Positions 34,535 through 43,233 of a stretch of DNA of 64,000 bases are shown in pieces. A program made the position numbers and the translations under genes. The notes under the pieces are model-generated. The model saw only the letters and a program-made list of their open reading frames with translations, did no database searches and was not told where the DNA came from. Positions within the stretch are counted from its first letter, which is position 1, and every line of letters starts with the position of its first letter. The stretch spans positions 248,383 to 312,382 of the forward strand of contig NZ_JACIEH010000002.1 of assembly GCF_014196745.1 (NCBI RefSeq), in the 5' to 3' direction. This DNA is from Sphingomonas kyeonggiensis. GTDB taxonomy: Bacteria > Pseudomonadota > Alphaproteobacteria > Sphingomonadales > Sphingomonadaceae.

Positions 34535-35509
34535 ATGGAACGGACGGCACGGATCGAAGCGGTCGGCGGACCCGAAGTCATCCAGTGGGTCGATGTCGAC
34601 CTGCCGCCGCCGGGGCCCGGCGAGGTCCGCATGCGCAACACTGCGGTAGGCCTGAACTTCATCGACACCTATCATCGCTCCGGCCTCTATCCGGTGCCGC
34701 TGCCGAGCGGCCTGGGCGGCGAGGCGGCCGGGGTGGTCGAGGCGGTGGGCGAGGGCGTGACCGACTTCTCCGTCGGAGACCGGGTGGCGACCTTCGGCCC
34801 CGGGATCGGCGCCTATGCGACGGCGCGCAACGTGCCGGCGAAGATCCTGTTCGGGCTGCCCGACGACATCAGCGACGAGACCGCGGCGGCGGCCCTGCTC
34901 AAGGGCGGGACGGTGGAATTCCTGGTCGAGCGCTGCGCCCGGGTCGAGCCAGGCTGGACGGTGCTGGTCCATGCCGCGGCGGGCGGTGTCGGGCAGATCG
35001 CGGTGCGCTGGCTCAAGGCGATCGGGGTGCGGGTGCTCGCGACGGTGGGCAGCGCCGACAAGGTGGCGCTGGCGGTCGAGGCGGGTGCGGACGACGTGCT
35101 GGTCTCGCGCGGCGAGGGCGTGGCCGACTGGGTGCGCGGGATCACCGCCGGCGCGGGCGTGGAAGTGGTATTCGACGGGGTCGGCAAGGCGACCTGGGAG
35201 GCGTCGCTGGCGAGCGTCCGGCGGCGCGGGCTGGTGGTGAGCTTCGGCAATGCCAGCGGGCCGGTGGAAGGGGTGAACCTGGGCACGCTGGCGCGGGCCG
35301 GATCGGTCTATGTCACGCGGCCGACGATGTTCGACTATTATGTCACGCCCGAAGAGCGCGCGGCGGGCAGCGCAAGGCTGTTCCAGATGCTGCGGAGCGG
35401 TGCGGTGCGGGCGGAGATCGGCCAGCGTTTCGCGCTGGAGGATGCCGCCGACGCGCACCGGGCGCTGGAGGCGGGGAAGACGACCGGGTCTACGATCCTG
35501 GTGCCGTAG
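34535..35509 (+). CDS. qor: NADPH:quinone oxidoreductase (zinc-free MDR)
   Basis: 324 residues. GroES-like N-terminal domain and Rossmann domain with AAAGGVGQIAVRWLK. The segment GLNFIDTYHRSGLY is characteristic of the QOR branch, which has no zinc ligands. Reduces quinones or enals. AAGGAG lies 9 bases before the ATG; a GTG one codon upstream is possible. Follows the permease by 12 bp on the same strand. Confidence 0.9.
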   Translation: MERTARIEAVGGPEVIQWVDVDLPPPGPGEVRMRNTAVGLNFIDTYHRSGLYPVPLPSGLGGEAAGVVEAVGEGVTDFSVGDRVATFGPGIGAYATARNVPAKILFGLPDDISDETAAAALLKGGTVEFLVERCARVEPGWTVLVHAAAGGVGQIAVRWLKAIGVRVLATVGSADKVALAVEAGADDVLVSRGEGVADWVRGITAGAGVEVVFDGVGKATWEASLASVRRRGLVVSFGNASGPVEGVNLGTLARAGSVYVTRPTMFDYYVTPEERAAGSARLFQMLRSGAVRAEIGQRFALEDAADAHRALEAGKTTGSTILVP

Positions 35510-35546
35510 CGGGAGCATGGGCCGCTGGAGGCGAGCACGCTTCTGC

Positions 35547-35569
35547 TCCCCTCTTTGGAAGAGAGGGGA
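35547..35569. terminator. Hairpin, probable bidirectional terminator
   Basis: TCCCCTCT and AGAGGGGA, 8-bp stem, 7-base loop, followed by ATTT. Lies between convergent qor and the hemerythrin gene. Confidence 0.6.
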
Positions 35570-35572
35570 ATT

Positions 35573-36010
35573 TCAGGCCGCGCGCTGGTCGCGCAGGGGC
35601 ACGGCGCCGGTGCGCAGCGCCTCGGCATAGAGCAGCGCGTTCTCTGCCTTCACCCGCTGGGCGAGGCGGACGATCATCGTGCCGGTCTCGATGCGGAATA
35701 TCTCCCAGTCGCCGGCGATGCAGTCGCTTGTCCATTCGCGCAGATACAGGTTCCAGGCGCCGCGCAGCTCGTCGAAATCCTCGACGAACCGCTCGGCCAC
35801 GCGGCGTGCCTGCGGGTTCCGGCCCTGGATCAGGCGCGGATAGATGAAGCTGTCCTCGTGCGCGAGATGATGGGCGAGCTCGTTCGAGAGATCGGCGAGC
35901 CCGATGATCACGGCGGGAATGTCGGGGACCGCGGCGGCCACGAGCGCCTCCAGCCGGGCCAGCGCGGCATCGATCAGCGCGTGTTCGGCAATGAGACGCT
36001 CGTAGCTCAT
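35573..36010 (-). CDS. Hemerythrin-like HHE-domain protein
   Basis: 145 residues, all-helical. Iron-binding pattern with H10 (AEHALID), HHLAHEDSFIYP in the middle, and later Glu and Asp residues. Such proteins bind O2 or NO or sense iron. Position next to a palindromic site suggests redox or NO/iron-dependent control, as inference. Single gene upstream of a convergent qor. Confidence 0.8.
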   Translation of the reverse strand: MSYERLIAEHALIDAALARLEALVAAAVPDIPAVIIGLADLSNELAHHLAHEDSFIYPRLIQGRNPQARRVAERFVEDFDELRGAWNLYLREWTSDCIAGDWEIFRIETGTMIVRLAQRVKAENALLYAEALRTGAVPLRDQRAA

Positions 36011-36052
36011 ACGCTGTACTCCCGGGGAGGGGCGTCCCCGGGGGGCAGAATG

Positions 36053-36068
36053 CCTAACCTGGGTTAGG
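36053..36068. promoter_or_regulatory. Putative operator upstream of the hemerythrin gene
   Basis: CCTAACCTGGGTTAGG, a perfect 7-2-7 palindrome 43 bp before the hemerythrin start and in the gap after the aldehyde dehydrogenase gene. The regulator is unknown; Rrf2-family and similar regulators are candidates. Confidence 0.6.
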
Positions 36069-36085
36069 AAATCGCGAGCGGAAGG

Positions 36086-37510
36086 TTACGCAAATGCACC
36101 TACCACCGCCTTGACCTCCATGAACTCGGCCAGGCCGAACTTGCCGTGCTCGCGGCCATTGCCCGACTGCTTGTAGCCGCCGAACGGCAGGTTGGGGTCG
36201 GGCTGGCCGCCATTGACGTAGACCATGCCGGCCCGCAGCCGCGGGGCGACGCGCTTGATCGCCTCGCCGCTGCCGAACACCACGGCGGACAGGCCATAGT
36301 CGGTGTCGTTGGCGATGCGGACGGCGTCTTCCTCGTCCTCGTACGGGATGATCGTGACGACCGGGCCGAAGATCTCCTCACGGGCGATCGTCATCGCGTT
36401 GGTGACGCTGGAGAAGAGGGTCGGGCGGACGAAATAGCCGGTCTCGACGCCGTCCGGGCGACCGGGGCCGCCGGCCTCGAGCTTCGCGCCTTCCTCCATG
36501 CCCTTGGCGATCAGGCCCTGGACCTTCTCCCACTGGGTCTTGTTGACCAGCGGGCCGATATGGCGGCCTTCCTCGGCCGGATTGCCGGTGTGCGTTGCCT
36601 TCATCACCTCGGCGGCCGCCGCGGCGACCTGGTCCTGCAGCCCTGCGGGCACCAGCAGGCGGGTGGGGGCGATGCAGCTCTGGCCCGAGTTCAGCAGCAC
36701 GTTGAACAGGGTGGCCTGCACCGCGCGGCCGAGATCGGCGCCTTCGAGCATCAGCGCGGGCGACTTGCCGCCCAGTTCCTGGTGGACGCGCTTCACCGTC
36801 TCGGCGGCGTTCTTGGCGACGAGCACGCCGGCACGGGTGGAGCCGGTGAAGCTCACCATGTCGACGCCCTTGTGGCGGCTGAGCGCCGTGCCGACACCGG
36901 GACCGTCGCCGTTCACGACGTTGAACACGCCCGCCGGCACGCCGGCGGCGGCGAGTACTTCGGCGAAGATCATCGCGCAGCCGGGTGCCTCTTCCGAGGG
37001 CTTGAGCACCATGCAGCAGCCGGCGGCGAGCGCGGGCGCGACCTTGGACACGATCTGGTTGAGCGGCCAGTTCCAGGGGGTGATCATCGCCACGACGCCA
37101 ATGGGTTCATGGACGACCAGCGAGTTGCCGATCTGCTCCTCGAACTGGAAGTCGCGGAGCGCATTGGCGGCGGACATCAGATGGCCCAGGCCCGAGCCGA
37201 CCTGCGCGGTCCTGGCCAGGCTGATCGGCGCGCCCATCTCGAGGCTGATCGCCTCGGCCATGTCGCCGGCGCGGTTCTTGTACTCGGCGAGGATCGCCTC
37301 GATCAGCGCGACGCGTTCCTCGACGCTGGTGCGCGAGAAGCTTTCGAAAGCGGCACGGGCCGCCGCGACGGCCTTGTCGACATCGGCCTCGGAGCCCAGC
37401 GTGATCTCGGTTACCGCTTCCTCGGTGGCGGGGTTGATCACCTTGTGCGGCGTGCCGCCCTGGCTCTCGACCCACTCCCCTCCGATGAACTGCTTCAGAT
37501 AGCTGCGCAT
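36086..37510 (-). CDS. Aldehyde dehydrogenase (NAD+)
   Basis: 474 residues; oxidises aldehydes to acids. Catalytic Cys in NSGQSCIAPTRLL, general base Glu in HQELGGKSPALML, NAD+ site FTGSTRAG and the ITPWNWPLNQ block. Length typical. GGAGAGGCGAGAG precedes the ATG; the longer frame upstream is antisense shadow. A GTTGCG...CGCAAC inverted repeat lies about 49 bp upstream. Substrate unknown. Confidence 0.94.
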   Translation of the reverse strand: MRSYLKQFIGGEWVESQGGTPHKVINPATEEAVTEITLGSEADVDKAVAAARAAFESFSRTSVEERVALIEAILAEYKNRAGDMAEAISLEMGAPISLARTAQVGSGLGHLMSAANALRDFQFEEQIGNSLVVHEPIGVVAMITPWNWPLNQIVSKVAPALAAGCCMVLKPSEEAPGCAMIFAEVLAAAGVPAGVFNVVNGDGPGVGTALSRHKGVDMVSFTGSTRAGVLVAKNAAETVKRVHQELGGKSPALMLEGADLGRAVQATLFNVLLNSGQSCIAPTRLLVPAGLQDQVAAAAAEVMKATHTGNPAEEGRHIGPLVNKTQWEKVQGLIAKGMEEGAKLEAGGPGRPDGVETGYFVRPTLFSSVTNAMTIAREEIFGPVVTIIPYEDEEDAVRIANDTDYGLSAVVFGSGEAIKRVAPRLRAGMVYVNGGQPDPNLPFGGYKQSGNGREHGKFGLAEFMEVKAVVGAFA

Positions 37511-37558
37511 CTCTCGCCTCTCCGATTCGAACTTGCGGTATGGCGATCTAGATGGACA

Positions 37559-37573
37559 GTTGCGTTTCGCAAC
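37559..37573. promoter_or_regulatory. Inverted repeat GTTGCG-TTT-CGCAAC
   Basis: 6-3-6 palindrome in the short gap upstream of the aldehyde dehydrogenase gene. A similar GTTGCG-G-CGCAAC lies at 39177. Spacer differs, so the same protein may or may not bind. Confidence 0.4.
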
Positions 37574-37586
37574 GCAAGGGCGCGAC

Positions 37587-39083
37587 TCAGCCCGGCTGGA
37601 CCATGTATATCTCCCCGGCGAGATCGACGATGTAGAGGTTGTTCGCGCTGTCGACGCCGAAGGAGGCGAGCTGGTCGATCGTGCCGGCATCGGGCAGGAA
37701 ATCGAAGTTGCGCCGCTCATAGCTCGCCGCCGGGAAGAGCTGGCCCTGGACGAGCGAAGCCGCGGGCAGCGTCCAGATATTGCCGCTGACGAAATCGCCG
37801 AAGACATAGCTGCCCTGCAGCGACGTGACCGGGCCGCGATAGACATAGCCGCCGATGACCGAATTGCCCTGCTTGGGGCCGCTCCCGTGCAGATATTGCG
37901 AGACTGGCGCGGTGAGGCCGCCCGGTGCCGTGCCGCTGAACGGGTTGGTGCCCTCGAGGAAGCGCCAGCCGAAATTGAGGCCGGGCTGGCTGATCGGGGC
38001 GAGATCGAGTTCTTCGACCGCGCCTTCGCCGACATCGGCGATGATCAGGTTGTTGCCGTCGAACGAATTGCGGAACGGGTTCCGCAGGCCATAGGCGAAG
38101 ATGTACGGATCGCCGCCGCCGGCCGCGAAGGGATTGCCGGGCGCCGGCGCGAAGGGCGTGGCCGAGCCGGGCGTCTTGTCGATCCGGAGGCGCAGGATCT
38201 TGCCCAGGCGGACATTGACGTTCTGGGCGTTGTTGTTGGGGTCACCCCCGCCGCCGCCATCGCCGACCGCGTCGTAGAGCAGCCCGTCGGGCCCGAAGCC
38301 GATCCAGCCGCCATTATGGTTGTTCGCCGAGGCGTGCGGCGTCGACAGGACGAGCCGCATCGCGCCCGTGCTGGCATTGTATTCGCGGATCTCGACCGCG
38401 CCGTCGGTGCCGGTAGCGTGGACGAAGACGATGTTCGAGGTGGCGAAATCGTCCCGCGCCGCCAGGCCGAGCAGGCCGCGCTCGCCATCTGTGGAGAGGC
38501 CGGTGGCGCGGAAGGCCAGCGTCCTGTCGCCGGTCGAGGGGGTGAGGAACCAGACGCCGCCGCCCTTCTCGACGACGAAGACGCGGTTGTTGTCGCCGGG
38601 CACGGGGGCGACGAACACCGGCTGGTTGAAGCCCGAGCCGACGCGGCGGACGCGGATGCCCTCCTTGCTGTCGTTCACGGTGATCGAGACGAGCAGCGTC
38701 GAGTTCAGGCTGCCGTCGCTGGCGCGGAGCTGGACCTGATAGACATTGTCGCCATCGGCATCCTTGGGCGTCTCGAAGCTCGGTGCCGCGACGAAGCTCA
38801 GCCCGCCGGCCGGCGTGATCGTGAATAGCGCCGCATCGGGGCCGCCCGCGATCGAGAAGGTGATCGGGTTGCCCTCGGCATCGGTGGCGGTCGCCTGATA
38901 GGCCAGCGCGACATTCTCGGCGATGCTGGTGATCGCGGGCGAGGTGAAATTGGGCGCGGTATTGACGCTGGGCGTCGGGGTGGGCGTGGGCGTAGGCGTG
39001 ACGCCGCCGCCTCCGCCGGAGCCGCCGCCTCCGGAACAGGCAGCAAGCAAGAACAGGCCGGCGAGCGGGGTGGCGATACGCAT
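37587..39083 (-). CDS. PQQ-dependent glucose/sorbosone dehydrogenase-like lipoprotein
   Basis: 498 residues. Lipobox LLAACSG near residue 16 gives an acylated periplasmic or outer-membrane anchor, followed by a Gly/Pro/Thr linker, a cadherin-like domain (NTAPNFTSP...ENVALAYQATATDAEGN) and a six-bladed beta-propeller typical of soluble glucose dehydrogenase and related proteins (VFVAPVPGDNNRVFVVEKGG, NHNGGWIGFGPDGLLY, ANVRLGKILR-like NVNVRLGKILRL). PQQ and calcium are the usual cofactors; actual substrate unknown. Divergent from the TonB-dependent receptor, so they may cooperate in sugar use. Confidence 0.85.
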   Translation of the reverse strand: MRIATPLAGLFLLAACSGGGGSGGGGGVTPTPTPTPTPSVNTAPNFTSPAITSIAENVALAYQATATDAEGNPITFSIAGGPDAALFTITPAGGLSFVAAPSFETPKDADGDNVYQVQLRASDGSLNSTLLVSITVNDSKEGIRVRRVGSGFNQPVFVAPVPGDNNRVFVVEKGGGVWFLTPSTGDRTLAFRATGLSTDGERGLLGLAARDDFATSNIVFVHATGTDGAVEIREYNASTGAMRLVLSTPHASANNHNGGWIGFGPDGLLYDAVGDGGGGGDPNNNAQNVNVRLGKILRLRIDKTPGSATPFAPAPGNPFAAGGGDPYIFAYGLRNPFRNSFDGNNLIIADVGEGAVEELDLAPISQPGLNFGWRFLEGTNPFSGTAPGGLTAPVSQYLHGSGPKQGNSVIGGYVYRGPVTSLQGSYVFGDFVSGNIWTLPAASLVQGQLFPAASYERRNFDFLPDAGTIDQLASFGVDSANNLYIVDLAGEIYMVQPG

Positions 39084-39176
39084 ACGGGGTTCCTCCCTCT
39101 AAGAACCGAAGCGCGCAACGCGGGCCGCAGGCGTTCGTTCCGCCTAACCAACAACTTAATTCAATTCCCTAAATTC

Positions 39177-39189
39177 GTTGCGGCGCAAC
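39177..39189. promoter_or_regulatory. Inverted repeat GTTGCG-G-CGCAAC
   Basis: Palindrome in the divergent gap between the dehydrogenase-like lipoprotein and the TonB-dependent receptor, 77 bp before the receptor start. Confidence 0.45.
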
Positions 39190-39265
39190 ATGGATGTCAT
39201 GATCGCACGCCATCGGCCTTGCCCAGGGGGCAGGGGAACGCTCCCGAAACAACAGGGAGTCCGTC

Positions 39266-41911
39266 ATGTCCGTTCGCTATGCGCTGCTCGCGCTTGCCAG
39301 CCCGATCGCCTTGCTTGCCGCCACCGATGCGGCGGCGCAGGAAGCCGCCCAGGCGCAGCCCGAAGCGACCGCGCCTGCCGACAGCCGGACGGACGGCGGC
39401 GAGATCGTCGTCACCGCGCAGCTGGTCGAGCAGAAGCCGATGGACGTGCCGTTCGCGCTCACCGCGCTGCAGGGCCAGTTCCTCGACGATCTGGGAATCA
39501 CCGAGTTCGACCGGCTCGGCCAGTTCATCCCGGGCTTCGACGTGCAGAACCAGTCGCCGAACAATCCCGGCTTCGTGATGCGCGGCATCACCTCGGATTC
39601 GGGCGCCGCCTATAACGAGCCGCGCGTCTCGGTCTTCCAGGACGGCGTGTCGATCTCCAAGTCGCGCGGTTCCTATGTCGAGCTGTTCGACATGGAGCGC
39701 GTCGAAGTGGCCAAGGGCCCGCAATCGACGCTGTACGGCCGCGGCGCGCTGATCGGCGCGGTCAACCTGGTCCAGGCCAAGGCCGATCCGAAGAACGCCT
39801 ATGGCTATGTCTATGGCCAATATTCGAACTTCAACGGCTATCGGATCGACCAGACGGTGAACCTGCCGCTGAGCGACGATCTCGCCATCCGCGTCGCCAG
39901 CCGGATCAAGGAGCGCGACGGCACCATCGCCAACCTGCTCGGCGGCGAGGACTATAACGGGATCAAGTCGGAGGCGGTGCGTGGCGCGCTGCGCTGGGCG
40001 CCAGGCGCGCTCACCTTCGACCTGATCGGCAACTACCAGCACGACAAGGCGAGCGGCACCTCGTTCAAGTCGATCGCGTACAACCCGACGGACCCGGTCA
40101 CCGGTGCGGTGATCGGCGATCGTGGCCGCAACAGCGGCGCGGCGCTGGCCAGCCCCTCGAGCTTCGAGCGCGGCCGGCCGCTGGGCCTCGACCGCGACGT
40201 GTGGGGCGTGACGGGCATCGCGAACTACGACTTCTCGCCCAACCTCTCGCTCAACGCGATCGGCTCGTACCGCAAGTTCGCCGGCATCGAGGTGTTCGAC
40301 GCCGACGGCATCTCGCTCCCCGCGCTGACCGCGGCCGAGGATGCGCAGGGCAACCAGACCATGGGCACGCTGCGCCTGACCTGGAAGAACGACCGCGTCA
40401 CGGCGTTCTTCGGCGGCACCTATTTCCGCGAGGACGGCTTCCAGCGCGCGCCTTCGCAGTTCGACGAGCGGGTGGCGCTCGCCCGGCTGACCAACACGCT
40501 GAACGGCGGCGGCGCCATCCCGGGCCGCGCGGCGACCGATCCGGCGCCGCTCGCGCTGTTCTCGAACACCGCCTTCACCGGCTCGCTGCTCCAGGGCGTG
40601 CTGCGCAGCCAGCTCTACAGCGCCTTCCGCAAGGCAGGCCTTAACGATGCGCAGGCGACGGCCCAGGCGGCGACGCAGACCAATGCGCTGCTGCCCACGG
40701 CCCAGGCCCAGGCGATCGCCGCGAACCTGAAGCCGGGGCATCAGGAGACCACGACCAATTACGGCCGCACCGAGAGCTGGGACCTGTTCGGCGACGTGAC
40801 CTTCGACGTCACCGATCGCTTCCAGGTCGGCGGTGGCATCCGCTGGAGCCATGACGCGAAGACCACCGGCTTCTCCTCGGCGGTGAGCAATGGCCGCTCG
40901 ATCCTGGGCGGCTATATCGGCGCGCTGCAACTGCTGGGCTCCAGCCCGGCGACCGCGCAGCAGCTGCTCGGCGCGCTGGCGGTGCCGGGTGCGGCGAACA
41001 TCCCGACCTCGGCGCTGTACCCGGTGCCGCTCTTCGGCCTGGGCGCGCAGCCGACCGGCACCAACGGCCAGCTGTACAATGCCGATCACAACGACAGCGG
41101 CTTCACTTGGCGCGCCACCGCCAAGTACGAGATCTCGCCCGAGGCCAATATCTACGCCAACTACGCGCGCGGCCGTCGTCCGGAGATCCTGAGCGTCGGC
41201 GCGCCCTCGACGCCGGGCGGCGCGGCGCGGTTCAGCGTGCTGCCGTCGGAGACGGTGGACAGCTACGAAGCCGGCGTGAAGACCGCGCTCGCCAACCGCA
41301 CGCTCTTCATCGACGGCTCGGTGTTCTACTATCGCTACAAGAACTTCCAGACGACCGAGCAGCAGGGCACGACTTTCGTCACCATCAATGCCGGCCGCGC
41401 CGAGAGCTATGGCTTCGAGGGGCAGGTGAACTGGCGCCCGGCCGACTGGGTGAGCCTGTTCGGCAGCTACGCCTATAACCACAGCCGCTTCGCCGCGGGC
41501 GCGCGCGACGGCAACCGCTTCCGCCTTTCGCCTGATCACAGCGCCGCGCTGGCGGTGCAGTTCAAGGTGCCGGCGGGCCCGGTGAAGATCGACTTCACGC
41601 CGAGCGTCACCTGGCAGTCCAAGGTGTTCTTCGACGACGACAACGACCTGCCCGCGCTGCAGGTGAACAACCTGGTGCCCGATCTGGTGCAGGACGAAGT
41701 GCAGGGCAGCTATGCGCTGGTCGACGCCCGGCTGGGCTTCGAGACGGACAATGGCCGCTGGCGGATCGAAGGCTTCGTCACCAACGCCTTCAACCAGAAG
41801 TACATCAAGGATGCCGGCAACACCGGCGACGCGCTGGGCATGCCGACCTTCATCGCCGGCGAGCCGCGCGTCTATGGCATCGCGGCGAGCCTGAAGCTCG
41901 GCAAGCGCTAA
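39266..41911 (+). CDS. TonB-dependent receptor
   Basis: 881 residues. Signal peptide (ALLALASPIALLAATDAAAQ), TonB box region (GEIVVTAQ), plug domain (LTALQGQFLDDLGITEFDRL and VMRGITSD), then a 22-strand barrel ending LKLGKR. Imports substrates such as siderophores or sugars across the outer membrane. The lipoprotein next to it on the other strand hints at sugar; the substrate cannot be told. CAGGGAG precedes the ATG. The C-terminal aromatic signature is replaced by a basic end, which is not unusual in this group. Confidence 0.93.
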   Translation: MSVRYALLALASPIALLAATDAAAQEAAQAQPEATAPADSRTDGGEIVVTAQLVEQKPMDVPFALTALQGQFLDDLGITEFDRLGQFIPGFDVQNQSPNNPGFVMRGITSDSGAAYNEPRVSVFQDGVSISKSRGSYVELFDMERVEVAKGPQSTLYGRGALIGAVNLVQAKADPKNAYGYVYGQYSNFNGYRIDQTVNLPLSDDLAIRVASRIKERDGTIANLLGGEDYNGIKSEAVRGALRWAPGALTFDLIGNYQHDKASGTSFKSIAYNPTDPVTGAVIGDRGRNSGAALASPSSFERGRPLGLDRDVWGVTGIANYDFSPNLSLNAIGSYRKFAGIEVFDADGISLPALTAAEDAQGNQTMGTLRLTWKNDRVTAFFGGTYFREDGFQRAPSQFDERVALARLTNTLNGGGAIPGRAATDPAPLALFSNTAFTGSLLQGVLRSQLYSAFRKAGLNDAQATAQAATQTNALLPTAQAQAIAANLKPGHQETTTNYGRTESWDLFGDVTFDVTDRFQVGGGIRWSHDAKTTGFSSAVSNGRSILGGYIGALQLLGSSPATAQQLLGALAVPGAANIPTSALYPVPLFGLGAQPTGTNGQLYNADHNDSGFTWRATAKYEISPEANIYANYARGRRPEILSVGAPSTPGGAARFSVLPSETVDSYEAGVKTALANRTLFIDGSVFYYRYKNFQTTEQQGTTFVTINAGRAESYGFEGQVNWRPADWVSLFGSYAYNHSRFAAGARDGNRFRLSPDHSAALAVQFKVPAGPVKIDFTPSVTWQSKVFFDDDNDLPALQVNNLVPDLVQDEVQGSYALVDARLGFETDNGRWRIEGFVTNAFNQKYIKDAGNTGDALGMPTFIAGEPRVYGIAASLKLGKR

Positions 41912-41925
41912 GAGTTAAAAGGGGG

Positions 41926-41960
41926 AGCGCCCGGTATCCTCGAAAGGGGGCCGGGCGCTT
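41926..41960. terminator. Bidirectional terminator
   Basis: AGCGCCCGG and CCGGGCGCT form a 9-bp stem with a 16-base loop between the TonB-dependent receptor and the last Reb-operon gene. On the minus side a CCCCCTTTT run follows. The stop codon of the 70-residue gene lies inside it. Confidence 0.75.
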
Positions 41961-42171
41961 AATTCTTGCCGGCGGGCTTCGGCCTGGCGGCCGGCTTTAC
42001 CTTTGCAGCAGGCTTCGGCCGGGCCGCGGGCCTGGCTTGCGGCCCGGCGCTGGCCGAGGTTTCCGGTACGCGCTGGGTCTGCACGGCGGCCCCGATCTTC
42101 GATACGGCCCTGGCTTCCGTTGCCACCGCATCGGCGATCGCGGCATGCGCATCCATCAGGTCGTCGCTCAT
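41959..42171 (-). CDS. Small basic Ala/Pro/Lys-rich protein of the R-body operon
   Basis: 70 residues. The N-terminal half is a helical, acidic segment (SDDLMDAHAAIADAVATEAR), the C-terminal half is a repeated AARPKPAAKVKPAARPKPAG tail. No known family. It ends the minus-strand operon, 27 bp after the 340-residue gene. A polycation tail like this could bind nucleic acid, membranes or the polyanionic surface of a protein ribbon; this is speculation. Confidence 0.6.
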   Translation of the reverse strand: MSDDLMDAHAAIADAVATEARAVSKIGAAVQTQRVPETSASAGPQARPAARPKPAAKVKPAARPKPAGKN

Positions 42172-42198
42172 ACCCTGTCTCCTGCTGGCGGTACCGGC

Positions 42199-43221
42199 CT
42201 AGGCCGGTACGAAACGCTCGAGCGTGATCGCGCCGCTGGCATCGAGCTGCAGCCCGATTTCGCCGGGCTGGTCCGGTTCACGCGCCGTGAAGTGCGCGCT
42301 GCCGCCATCCTGTGCGAGCCGGGCGCGATCGAGCGAGGCGCGGGTCAGCAGCGCCTGGGCCTGATCGAGATGGGTATCGACCAGTGCCTGGCCGGCCGCG
42401 CCGGTCTCGCCGCGATAGCCGCCATGGACGACGAGCTGCCAGACGCCGCGTGACAGGCGGGGAAAGCCGATCCGGCGGCCGGCGCGGATCCAGCCTGCCA
42501 CGGCTCCGGCGACGGCCTCCGGCGCGACGAAGCCGCTGACCGCTGGGCAGTCGAGCGCGTCGAACAGCATCGGTGCCAGCGCGGCGAGGGCGGCGCTGGC
42601 ATCGTCGGCGCTCAGCGGCGCGGTGCCGGTGGTGAGTGCGAGAGAGGCGCGCAGGTAATCGACGAACTCGAACGGGCCATAGGCCCAGTCGGCGGCGAAG
42701 CGTGCCGCGGCCTTTTGCGCGGCAATGGGCGGCGCGCCGTCGGCGGCGAGTTCCGCCTTGAGATCGAGCAACGCGAGCCGTTCGCCGAGCGACAGGGCCT
42801 GGAACAGCGACGCGCCGGCCACGCCGAGCGACTTGAGCAGCGCATCGACCGCGGCGAGATCGGCGGCGGTGTACAATGCCTCGCCGGCGAGAAGCTTCTG
42901 CGCGGCCGCGGTGGTCGCCGCGTCCTCGCTTCCCGCCTCGACCGCCACAAGCAGCCGCAGGTCGGCGGCGGACAGCGCGATCAGCCGCGCTGCGCCGGCC
43001 ATCAGACCGAGCCTGGGCAACAGCACCAGCGGCATGCCGTGCAGCCCCTGCTGGGCGGCGACGACAAGCGCCATTTCGTCCTCGAACGCGTAGAGTCGGG
43101 GCGCCTGGATCGCATGGGCGAGCCATTCATTGCCGCCGTCGATGCAGCTCAGCGCGAGCAGCGCGGGCTGCGATAGCCCCGCCGGCTGGAAGACCGGCTT
43201 GGATGCGACGATCAGTGTCAT
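42199..43221 (-). CDS. Unknown protein of the R-body operon (340 residues)
   Basis: 340 residues, Ala- and Leu-rich, no membrane helix or signal peptide. I do not recognise the family. Visible features: a helical middle (AAVDALLKSLGVAGASLFQA, LGERLALLDLKAELAADG), GPFEFVDYLRASL, and a C-terminal beta-rich region with GVWQLVVHGGYRGETGAAGQ and AHFTAREPDQPGEIGLQLD. It lies 12 bp after the 122-residue Reb-like gene, with the same direction, so a role in R-body assembly, processing or regulation is inferred from context. Cysteines: SCIDGG and DALDCPAVS. Confidence 0.7.
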   Translation of the reverse strand: MTLIVASKPVFQPAGLSQPALLALSCIDGGNEWLAHAIQAPRLYAFEDEMALVVAAQQGLHGMPLVLLPRLGLMAGAARLIALSAADLRLLVAVEAGSEDAATTAAAQKLLAGEALYTAADLAAVDALLKSLGVAGASLFQALSLGERLALLDLKAELAADGAPPIAAQKAAARFAADWAYGPFEFVDYLRASLALTTGTAPLSADDASAALAALAPMLFDALDCPAVSGFVAPEAVAGAVAGWIRAGRRIGFPRLSRGVWQLVVHGGYRGETGAAGQALVDTHLDQAQALLTRASLDRARLAQDGGSAHFTAREPDQPGEIGLQLDASGAITLERFVPA

Positions 43222-43233
43222 CCCGGTTTCTCC

